Below, piece after piece: positions 1 to 5,104 of a stretch of DNA of 5,383 nt; the first letter of the stretch is position 1; each line of letters starts with the position of its first letter. The position numbers and the translations under genes were made by a program. The notes below the pieces were generated by a model, which was not told the DNA's origin, searched no databases, and saw nothing but the letters and a program-made list of their open reading frames with translations. The stretch is from Verrucomicrobiia bacterium (GTDB taxonomy: Bacteria > Verrucomicrobiota > Verrucomicrobiia > Limisphaerales > DTLC01): the NCBI GenBank assembly GCA_025061935.1, contig JANWZY010000195.1, positions 1 through 5,383 on the forward strand, written 5' to 3'.

Positions 1-278
1 GCACCAGCAGCGATCCCAAGCTCCTCGCGCAGCTCGCGCAACGCTGCAGTGTCGTAGTCCTCGCCAGCGTCCACATGCCCGGATGCAGAGCTATCCCAAA
101 GCCCGGGCTGGCGGTCTTTTGTATGCGCGCGTTTCTGCAGGTACACCTGACCGCGCGAATTGAACACGAGCACGTGCACGGCACGATGCAACAATCCGAG
201 CCGATGAACCTCGGCACGCGGCTGACGCCCGATCACTTCATCGGCAGCATTAACAACATCAAAGAATTCACTGGCCAT
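1..278 (-). CDS. NUDIX hydrolase, 3' end cut by window edge
   Basis: This frame gives 92 codons from an ATG at 276-278 and stays open to the left edge, so the C-terminus is missing. It contains a complete Nudix box, GX5EX7REUXEEXGU: G67, E73, R81-E82, E85-E86, G88 and I89, where the glutamates bind the catalytic Mg2+. Before the box come 'AVHVLVFNSRGQVYLQKRA' (about residues 33-51) and 'PGLWDSSASGH' (59-68). This arrangement resembles the YfcD/isopentenyl-diphosphate-isomerase-like branch of Nudix proteins. Members hydrolyse nucleoside diphosphate-X substrates, and the substrate here cannot be told. The start lies 9 bp past the rsmA stop, with a short GGA just upstream (283-281 on the plus numbering), which suggests co-transcription and possibly coupled translation. 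True IPP isomerase is a less likely alternative, because an intact canonical Nudix box with REXXEE favours a hydrolase. The family call is firm and the function open. Confidence 0.93.
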   Translation of the reverse strand, partial: MASEFFDVVNAADEVIGRQPRAEVHRLGLLHRAVHVLVFNSRGQVYLQKRAHTKDRQPGLWDSSASGHVDAGEDYDTAALRELREELGIAAG

Positions 279-287
279 TTTCCAAGC

Positions 288-1196
288 TCAAGACTCTGCG
301 CAAAGTGCGCGCGTCAACTCGACGAACCCCTCCAATCCGACCTGCTCGGCCCGGGCCGCGCGTCCAAGCCCCGCATGATCAAAAGCGCGGGCAAGTTTAT
401 CCTCGGGCCAATCGTGCTTGAGCAACTTGAACATCATTTTGCGGCGCTGTGAAAACGCACGTTTCACAACCCGGACGAATACCAGCCGTTGCGCCGCAGG
501 CAACAGCGGCGGGCTGCGCCGCTCGAGTACGATGCATGCCGCATCCACATTCGGCGTTGGGAAAAAGCACCCGGCCGGAATCTTGAACATAGTCACCGGC
601 GCGTAAGTCAGCCCCACCATCAATGTAAGCACGCCGTACTCGGGCCTAGCAGGCACGGCTGTCAACCGCTGCGCGACCTCGAATTGGACTGTCACAACTA
701 GTCTGCGCGGGCATGCGCCTAGCTGCGCAACCTCGACCAAGATCGGAGAAGCGACAGAGAACGGCAGGTTCGAAACCATCTTCCAGCTGCGCCAACCGCG
801 ACGTTGCGTCCTGAAAAACTCGAGCGCGTCTGCGTGGATCAGCACCAGCCCAGCCGGGCATTGGCTCGGCAACGCGCCTAACCCGGCTCCAACATTGCCT
901 GAGCTGTCCGCTTGGGCTCGGACGAGACCGGCCGGCGCGCCGAACCGCTCATGCAAAAGCTGCACCAGCCGCGCATCTTTCTCGATGGCCAAAACGGTGC
1001 CAGCACGCGCGACAAGTAACTCGGTCAATTGCCCCAGCCCAGGCCCCACCTCGATTACCTTGTCACGCGGGGCCAGCTCAGCCGCTTCGACGATCCGCCG
1101 CAATTGGTTCCTGTCGTGCAAGAAATTTTGCCCAAGCGACTTGGTAAGGCGGATACCGCGCTCGGATAACAGTTGACGAATCTCAGTTAGCGTCAT
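288..1196 (-). CDS. rsmA: 16S rRNA (adenine1518-N6/adenine1519-N6)-dimethyltransferase RsmA (KsgA)
   Basis: The protein has 302 residues. RsmA uses S-adenosylmethionine to dimethylate two adjacent adenines in the 3'-terminal helix of 16S rRNA, a late step and checkpoint of 30S assembly in the cytoplasm. Visible motifs in order are the N-terminal 'KSLGQNFLHD' (19-28), SAM-binding motif I 'EVGPGLG' (49-55), the acidic ribose contact 'IEKD' (71-74), 'HADALEF' (121-127), catalytic motif IV 'NLPF' (143-146), 'PAGCFFPTPNVDAA' (207-220) and the C-terminal 'FSQRRKMMFKLL' (248-259). Motif IV has Phe where bacterial enzymes usually have Tyr; I recall the mitochondrial homologue TFB1M also has NLPF, so this need not inactivate it. 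The family usually runs about 260-290 residues. The excess is a Gly/Ala-rich stretch at about 94-117 between the motif II region and 'HADALEF'. The ATG at 1194-1196 places the conserved N-terminal motif at the usual distance. No clear Shine-Dalgarno precedes it. Confidence 0.97.
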   Translation of the reverse strand: MTLTEIRQLLSERGIRLTKSLGQNFLHDRNQLRRIVEAAELAPRDKVIEVGPGLGQLTELLVARAGTVLAIEKDARLVQLLHERFGAPAGLVRAQADSSGNVGAGLGALPSQCPAGLVLIHADALEFFRTQRRGWRSWKMVSNLPFSVASPILVEVAQLGACPRRLVVTVQFEVAQRLTAVPARPEYGVLTLMVGLTYAPVTMFKIPAGCFFPTPNVDAACIVLERRSPPLLPAAQRLVFVRVVKRAFSQRRKMMFKLLKHDWPEDKLARAFDHAGLGRAARAEQVGLEGFVELTRALCAES

Positions 1197-1307
1197 GCGC
1201 TGCTGTCAAATTGCTCAATCACCAAATCGAATTACAATGACGTAGGACCAGGCTTCGCTTAACGCGCAACGGCCCCCACGATTTACCGAAATTAAACACT
1301 GCGCAGC

Positions 1308-2723
1308 TCATAAGGACTCCAACACCTCTGCAAGCGCTGCTACCGCTCTTGCCAACTGCGCACGCGTTATAGTCAGTGGCGGCGTCATCGCGACCACGTT
1401 CCCATGCTCGCCCTCGGGCAAGAGGATAAACCCGCGCTGAAGCATGGCCTTTACGACACAGGATGCGGCCTCTGTCGCAGGACTGCCATCTGATGACCTG
1501 ATCTCGACTCCGACCATTAACCCTAGCCCGCGCACTTCGACCTGATACTTCGAAGCCCGAATCGTTTGCCTGAGTAAGCGGACCAAAAATTCGCCGAGCG
1601 CCGCACTCCGCTGCGGCAACTGACGGCGCTCGACCTCTTTGATTTGCGCCAGCGCCATCGCGCAGCCCACCGGATGCCCAAGGAATGTGCTGGTGTGGAT
1701 CGCCTCGCCGGTCGAAGCCGGCCATGCCGCGTCCATCAGATCTGCGCGCCCGACGCACGCCGAAAGTGGGAACCCGCCAGTCAATGCTTTACCCAGGCAA
1801 ATGATGTCCGGCACAACGCATTCGTGCTCGCACGCGAACCATTTGCCTGTACGTCCGAACCCTGTGTAAATCTCGTCCAGAATCAGCAACGCCCCGTGCA
1901 CATCGCATAACTTGCGCAACAAGGTCAGAAACCCCGGGGGCGGCACATTAATGCCACCGCGGCCTTGAACAGGCTCGACCAATACCGCCCCGACCGCCTT
2001 GCGCTTGAAAAGCGCGGTGAGCATGCGCTCAACGTTTTGAAGTGGGTCTCCGGCTGAAACACGCGCCTTGCTGCGTCGCGCACGGCCGCAATGAATTGGC
2101 CCGCGCGCCGCCGGGAAAGGCACAAAATACCCGAATTGACGGAGCTGTGCACTGAACGGCGCGCGGAACAAATCGCGCTCGGTCACGTTCAGCGCGCCGT
2201 AACCGAGCCCGTGATACGCGCCCTTGAACGCGATCACACCCGGCTTGCCCGTGGCAAGCATTGCAGTCTTGAGCGCGGCCTCCACAGCCTCGAACCCCGA
2301 ATTGCAAAAGATAGTTTTGGCGCGAAGCGACCGTGACTTGTTGAATTGCTGGACCGTTGAAGCGTTGAGGCGTTGGGAAGCAGCCCGGTTCAACGAGCGT
2401 TCCCAACGCTCGAATGTGATCCGGCTCAGCTCGCGCGCCAGCTCCGCCTTGAGCGGGTGTGGATGCACGTCGCCCATAGCGTGCAACAGCTCGGCCATTT
2501 GGCGCTGGCCCGCACGGACCACACGCGGATTCGCGTGCCCGGCTGCAGCCACGCCGAACGCGGCCGTCAGATCCAGATAACGTTTGCCCTCGACGTCCCA
2601 GACCCAAACGCCGCGCGCGCGGCGCCACACAATCGGCCACGACCCGTCCGGCGCAATAAATGTGACATTCCGCGACTCGAACTCGCGGAGCAGTTGTAGA
2701 ACAGCCTGTGTTGTACCGACCAT
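1308..2723 (-). CDS. Class III PLP-dependent aminotransferase (GABA/acetylornithine-type family)
   Basis: The protein has 471 residues. Class III transaminases move an amino group from an omega- or alpha-amine to a keto acid using pyridoxal phosphate. Visible elements are an N-terminal 'VWDVEGKRYLDL' strand (41-52), the cofactor-phosphate loop 'NSGFEAVEAALK' (141-152), 'GAYHG' (168-172) with the aromatic/His that stacks on PLP, 'VEPVQGRGG' (249-257), 'LDEIYTGFGRTGKW' (282-295) with D283 at the pyridine nitrogen, the Schiff-base lysine K312 in 'GKALTGGFP', and 'TSTFLGHP' (344-351). All core catalytic positions are intact. The acceptor cannot be assigned: 4-aminobutyrate, acetylornithine and other omega-amines are all possible, and no argininine or GABA pathway gene is nearby. 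Residues about 107-135 are an extra polar segment encoded by a repeat (see 2338-2409), which makes the protein longer than typical members. The ATG at 2721-2723 has no recognisable Shine-Dalgarno. It lies 176 bp after queE, so a shared transcript is possible but unproven. Confidence 0.93.
   Translation of the reverse strand: MVGTTQAVLQLLREFESRNVTFIAPDGSWPIVWRRARGVWVWDVEGKRYLDLTAAFGVAAAGHANPRVVRAGQRQMAELLHAMGDVHPHPLKAELARELSRITFERWERSLNRAASQRLNASTVQQFNKSRSLRAKTIFCNSGFEAVEAALKTAMLATGKPGVIAFKGAYHGLGYGALNVTERDLFRAPFSAQLRQFGYFVPFPAARGPIHCGRARRSKARVSAGDPLQNVERMLTALFKRKAVGAVLVEPVQGRGGINVPPPGFLTLLRKLCDVHGALLILDEIYTGFGRTGKWFACEHECVVPDIICLGKALTGGFPLSACVGRADLMDAAWPASTGEAIHTSTFLGHPVGCAMALAQIKEVERRQLPQRSAALGEFLVRLLRQTIRASKYQVEVRGLGLMVGVEIRSSDGSPATEAASCVVKAMLQRGFILLPEGEHGNVVAMTPPLTITRAQLARAVAALAEVLESL
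2338..2379. repeat. Repeat-like segment inserted in frame in the aminotransferase gene
   Basis: On the plus strand, positions 2354-2377 are three tandem 8-bp units of the form NCGTTGRR (CCGTTGAA, GCGTTGAG, GCGTTGGG), preceded by TTGTTGAATTGCTGGA. On the coding (minus) strand the segment encodes 'SQRLNASTVQQFNKS' (residues 116-130 of the aminotransferase). It sits between 'RITFERW' and 'AKTIFCNSG', two stretches that normally lie close together in this family. Its composition and Asn/Ser/Thr/Gln-rich product differ from the Ala/Arg/Leu-rich flanks. I recall similar 'LNAST.QRFN' peptides scattered through proteins of Verrucomicrobia and related genomes, which would make this one copy of a dispersed family. 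That is recollection and cannot be checked here. No second copy is visible in this window. Confidence 0.55.
2370..2409. repeat. Perfect 10-bp inverted repeat with 20-nt loop
   Basis: GCGTTGGGAA (2370-2379) is perfectly complementary in reverse to TTCCCAACGC (2400-2409), separated by 20 nt. The left arm is the end of the tandem 8-mer tract. A second, mutually exclusive pairing also exists: CGTTGAA (2355-2361) with TTCAACG (2389-2395). The structure lies entirely inside the aminotransferase reading frame and keeps it open. There is no T-tract, so it is not a terminator. It could be the end of a palindromic inserted element, or a folded mRNA segment. Confidence 0.6.
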
Positions 2724-2738
2724 TCGCGTTTAATACAT

Positions 2739-2753
2739 ATGCGTTTTTCGCAT
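2739..2753. repeat. Small inverted repeat just upstream of the aminotransferase start
   Basis: ATGCG (2739-2743) and CGCAT (2749-2753) flank five T residues on the plus strand. On the minus strand this reads as a 5-bp hairpin with an A5 loop ending 15 bp before the aminotransferase ATG. The rest of the 176-bp queE-aminotransferase gap (2724-2899) shows no ORF with family features and no strong promoter. The repeat could be an operator half-site pair or chance; it is too short to interpret. Confidence 0.25.
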
Positions 2754-2899
2754 TTCGCCTCCGTGCTACACAGACTCGCGCGCCGGGGGCAATGCAAAAC
2801 TCCACCGAGCGTAACTCAAAAAACTGCGCGTATGCCGCCCGCCGCGCCGGCCCACACCAGCCGCAACCTCGTGAATCGCCAGGCAGAAATCTGAACCGT

Positions 2900-3643
2900 T
2901 CACACCCCGCGCATATCCGGCGGCCAAATCACCTTATGCAACTGGACTTGGAACCGCACCGGGAGCGCGTCGGCAATGATCCGCTCGGCCAGTTCGCGTT
3001 GCGTCAGAGGTGTATGGTCAGGCGGCGCGGGCTTGAGCGATTCGACCCGCTGGTGCGGCGCGAGCGGATGCGCCCAACCGAACAACACCGTACAGCGCCG
3101 CGCCAGCGCGTGCGTAACAACCTGCGCCTTGGCCCATTCGTAGTCCTGGACAGTGCCAATCACAAACTTGACCTCGTCTGTCCGTTTCAGGTGCCGGACG
3201 TTTTCCCACCGGTTCCGGTGCGCCTCGCCGCTGCTTGGGCACTTGATGTCCACAATGCGGCGCACGCGAGGGTCCACCCCCGAGATGTCATGCGCGCCGT
3301 TGGTCTCGAGCAACACAACGAACCCGTCGTCGCACAGTTGTCGCATCAGCTCGAATGACGCGCGCTGTAGCAGCGGCTCGCCGCCGGTCAGCTCGACCAA
3401 CGGCAATCTAAGCCTGCCCATACGTGCGTTGGCGCGGAAGAACGGCCGGGCCAATTTGTGTACAGCCCGGCGGACCTCGACTAGCGTCATCCTTTTCCCG
3501 CCACTGAACGCGTATGCAGTGTCGCAGTACGAGCAGCGCAGGTCGCACCCGGCCAGCCGCACAAAAACGCATGGCAACCCAGCGTAGGTGCTCTCGCCCT
3601 GAATGCTGAGGAATATCTCGCTAACAACCAACACGCTGCTCAT
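2900..3643 (-). CDS. queE: 7-carboxy-7-deazaguanine synthase QueE (radical SAM)
   Basis: QueE converts 6-carboxy-5,6,7,8-tetrahydropterin to 7-carboxy-7-deazaguanine, the ring-contraction step on the route to preQ0, preQ1 and queuosine in tRNA wobble positions. With the chosen start the protein has 247 residues. It shows 'SEIFLSIQGEST' near the N-terminus, the radical-SAM cluster motif CX3CX2C in 'CDLRCSYCDT' (C33, C37, C40), 'ELTGGEPLL' with the SAM-binding GGE, 'LLETNGAHD', 'DIKCPSSGE' and the C-terminal 'QLHKVIWPP'. The spacing CX3CX2C and 'DIKCPSSGE' are typical of QueE rather than of general activases. Two in-frame ATGs compete: 3641-3643 and 3656-3658, the latter adding MFPCH. I chose the inner one because family members usually begin a few residues before 'EIF..IQGE'; neither has a clear Shine-Dalgarno. 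No queC, queD or queF is adjacent, so those steps must be encoded elsewhere. Confidence 0.95.
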   Translation of the reverse strand: MSSVLVVSEIFLSIQGESTYAGLPCVFVRLAGCDLRCSYCDTAYAFSGGKRMTLVEVRRAVHKLARPFFRANARMGRLRLPLVELTGGEPLLQRASFELMRQLCDDGFVVLLETNGAHDISGVDPRVRRIVDIKCPSSGEAHRNRWENVRHLKRTDEVKFVIGTVQDYEWAKAQVVTHALARRCTVLFGWAHPLAPHQRVESLKPAPPDHTPLTQRELAERIIADALPVRFQVQLHKVIWPPDMRGV

Positions 3644-3956
3644 GTGACAAGGGAACATACCGTTCTTTTGATTGCGAGTGAATCGCGTTTACGGGCCACA
3701 TTGAATGCGTGCAGCGGCGCTGGCCCAGCCCGATACTACCCTGGGGCGCGGTGCCGAAAACTCTATGTTCGCAGCGCCTGTGCGCCCATGCCCGGCACGA
3801 ACAGGTCGTTTGGAGATTGAATTTTGGACCGACGCACAGTATAAGCGAATCAACAAGAAAAAACCCTGCGCAACCAAGGACTGGATTTTTGGCGCGCGGG
3901 GCTCCGCCTGAACGAGCTGGCTGGAAGAGCCAAAAAAACTGAACCTAAAGCTGCCT
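3644..3956. other. Divergent intergenic region between queE and the FmdB-like gene
   Basis: This stretch of about 313 bp separates two divergent genes and must hold whatever promoters drive them. Short open frames cross it on both strands, but their translations are Arg/Ala/Pro-rich, match no family I know, and have no start signals, so I do not call a gene. On the plus strand there is one plausible promoter (3817-3845). On the minus strand I see no convincing -35/-10 pair for queE. No riboswitch fold of the preQ1 type and no tRNA-like structure is recognisable upstream of queE. Confidence 0.5.
3817..3845 (+). promoter_or_regulatory. Candidate sigma70-type promoter for the FmdB-like gene
   Basis: TTGAAT (3817-3822, 4 of 6 matches to TTGACA) and TATAAG (3840-3845, 5 of 6 to TATAAT) are separated by exactly 17 bp. 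Transcription would begin near 3852 and give a leader of about 105 nt before the ATG at 3957. The match and the surrounding AT-richer patch stand out in a GC-rich region. It is still a sequence-only prediction, and promoter preferences of this host are unknown. Confidence 0.45.
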
Positions 3957-4121
3957 ATGCCCGTGTACGAGTACGAGTGCACGAACTGCGGCAAGAAATT
4001 CAGCCAGACGGAACGCATGAGCGAGCACGGTAAGAGAAAGGTCCGGTGCCCGAAATGCAATTCAGATAAGGTCGTGCAGCGCGTGAGCACCTTCTTCGCG
4101 ATAACATCGAAAAAGAGCTAG
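3957..4121 (+). CDS. FmdB-family zinc-ribbon protein, 54 aa
   Basis: A short frame of 54 codons ending in TAG starts 'MPVYEYECTNCGKKF', the hallmark N-terminus of the FmdB/CxxC_CxxC_SSSS regulatory zinc-ribbon family. Two CXXC knuckles, C8-C11 and C31-C34, would bind one zinc ion. It ends 'STFFAITSKKS', a tail I recall from a common subgroup of these small proteins. FmdB was first named as a putative regulator of a formamidase operon, but most members have no proven role. They are often annotated only as regulatory or zinc-ribbon proteins and are probably cytoplasmic nucleic-acid or protein binders. It is the only plus-strand gene, divergent from queE and convergent with lpxA, so it is its own transcription unit. 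A candidate promoter lies at 3817-3845. No strong Shine-Dalgarno precedes the ATG. Confidence 0.92.
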   Translation: MPVYEYECTNCGKKFSQTERMSEHGKRKVRCPKCNSDKVVQRVSTFFAITSKKS

Positions 4122-4226
4122 TCTCCTGCCCAAAGCGCAGTTTGCGGCGCCGGACAACTCGCCCGTGCCCGCGTGCCACAGGCGTCAAAACTTGGGGTAG
4201 GTCACCTCCCGCTGGCGAAATGTGCG

Positions 4227-4241
4227 ACGGCACGGTGCCGT
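4227..4241. repeat. GC-rich palindrome in the fmdB-lpxA convergent gap
   Basis: ACGGCA (4227-4232) and TGCCGT (4236-4241) can form a 6-bp hairpin with a CGG loop between two convergent genes, 13 bp beyond the lpxA stop. The position suits a bidirectional terminator, but no run of T follows on either strand, so a canonical intrinsic terminator is not supported. The rest of the gap (4122-4254) holds no gene that I can support. Confidence 0.3.
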
Positions 4242-4254
4242 GGCCGAACTGGCT

Positions 4255-5064
4255 TTAGGACTCCGAGCCAAAAGGTGCGGCTTCACCCACGGCTCGGGCG
4301 CGGTGCGTGCACACGCCACGCTTCGATCCGGCAATAAAATCGAGCATGGTCCTGGCCAAATGGCCCTGAAACTGCTCACGCGCGATTGCCACCGCCGCGC
4401 TTAGACTGCGCCCTTCGCGGAAAAGTAATCTGTAGAGCCGTTTCAACTCGAGCCGCTCCTCCGGCGTGACGCCGGCGCGGCGGAGCCCGATAATGTTCAG
4501 CCCGCAAATCTCGTTTTCACGAACCGCGACAGTAAATGGCGGCAGGTCTTTGCTAATCGCCGCGCCGCCCTGCATCATTGCGAGCGTGCCGACGCGCGTG
4601 AACTGGTGCACCAGACAGTTGCCCGAAATAAAGGCGCGGTCGTGCACGATCGCGTGCCCGGCCAACAACGCGCCGCCAGCCAAGATCACGTGATTGCCAA
4701 GAACGCAGTTATGGGCCACGTGGCTGTGCTGCATCAGGAAGTTATTTGACCCGATAACCGTCTCCTCGTCCGGGTTGTTCGACCGATGGACCGTAACGTG
4801 CTCGCGGAACACGTTGTTGTCACCGATTCGGAGCCGGGTAGGCGCGCCTTTGTATTTGAGGTCTTGGGGCGCATCCCCAATGACGCACCCGGCGTGGAAC
4901 CGGTTCCGCGCCCCAATCACAGTTTGACCAGTGATATACACATACGGCCCGATAACGCATTCCGGGCCGATCACCACCCCTTCATCAATCACCGCGTAAG
5001 GCCCGACGGTCACACTCGGATCAAGCACAGCCTTCGGGTGAATTACTGCAGTCGGATGTATCAT
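4255..5064 (-). CDS. lpxA: Acyl-ACP--UDP-N-acetylglucosamine O-acyltransferase LpxA
   Basis: LpxA transfers a 3-hydroxyacyl chain from acyl-ACP to the 3-OH of UDP-GlcNAc, the first step of lipid A synthesis, in the cytoplasm as a homotrimer. The 269-residue protein begins with left-handed beta-helix hexapeptide repeats ('MIHPTAVIHPKAVLDPSVTV' onward). It contains the LpxA signatures 'GDAPQDLKYKGAPT' (63-76) and 'FREHVTVHR' (86-94). 'HSHVAHNC' (113-120) follows, where H118 aligns with the catalytic His125 of the E. coli enzyme, and the helical C-terminal region ends 'LDFIAGSKRGVC' (241-252). The length is close to the usual 255-270, with an extra tail of about 17 residues after the conserved 'SKRG'. 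The ATG at 5062-5064 gives the canonical N-terminus. It follows radC by 40 bp on the same strand; no lpxD, fabZ or lpxB is adjacent. The Shine-Dalgarno is weak (GAAAG at best). Confidence 0.97.
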   Translation of the reverse strand: MIHPTAVIHPKAVLDPSVTVGPYAVIDEGVVIGPECVIGPYVYITGQTVIGARNRFHAGCVIGDAPQDLKYKGAPTRLRIGDNNVFREHVTVHRSNNPDEETVIGSNNFLMQHSHVAHNCVLGNHVILAGGALLAGHAIVHDRAFISGNCLVHQFTRVGTLAMMQGGAAISKDLPPFTVAVRENEICGLNIIGLRRAGVTPEERLELKRLYRLLFREGRSLSAAVAIAREQFQGHLARTMLDFIAGSKRGVCTHRARAVGEAAPFGSES

Positions 5065-5104
5065 TTGGCTTTCAGGTAGCGTTCAAGCACAGCTCCGGAT
5101 CAGT

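Noticed and set aside
1219..1758. Minus-strand open frame covering the rsmA-aminotransferase gap
   Set aside because: Most of it shadows the 3' part of the aminotransferase. The remaining part has no motif and no start signal.
2724..2738. TATTAA on the minus strand six bases before the aminotransferase ATG, suggesting leaderless transcription
   Set aside because: No -35 partner is found at 16-18 bp, and one AT-rich hexamer is not enough to call a promoter.
2029..2805. Long minus-strand open frame of 258 codons
   Set aside because: It overlaps the aminotransferase in another frame, and the translation is Arg/Cys/Ala-rich with no family motif. It is a by-product of GC-rich coding.
2708..3358. 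Plus-strand open frame of 216 codons
   Set aside because: It lies antisense to queE, whose radical-SAM motifs are clear. Its own product is Arg/Pro/His-rich without recognisable domains.
3908..3940. GGCT-AGCC hairpin beside an A-run as a terminator
   Set aside because: The stem is only 4 bp, and the T-run would precede rather than follow the stem on the minus strand.
3689..4090. Minus-strand frame of 133 codons spanning the queE-fmdB gap
   Set aside because: It runs antisense through the FmdB-like gene, and its translation shows no known domain.
4185..4215. GGAGGTGA on the minus strand as a ribosome binding site for a small gene
   Set aside because: The only start nearby (GTG overlapping the motif) gives a six-codon peptide, and no ATG/GTG at a proper distance opens a frame.
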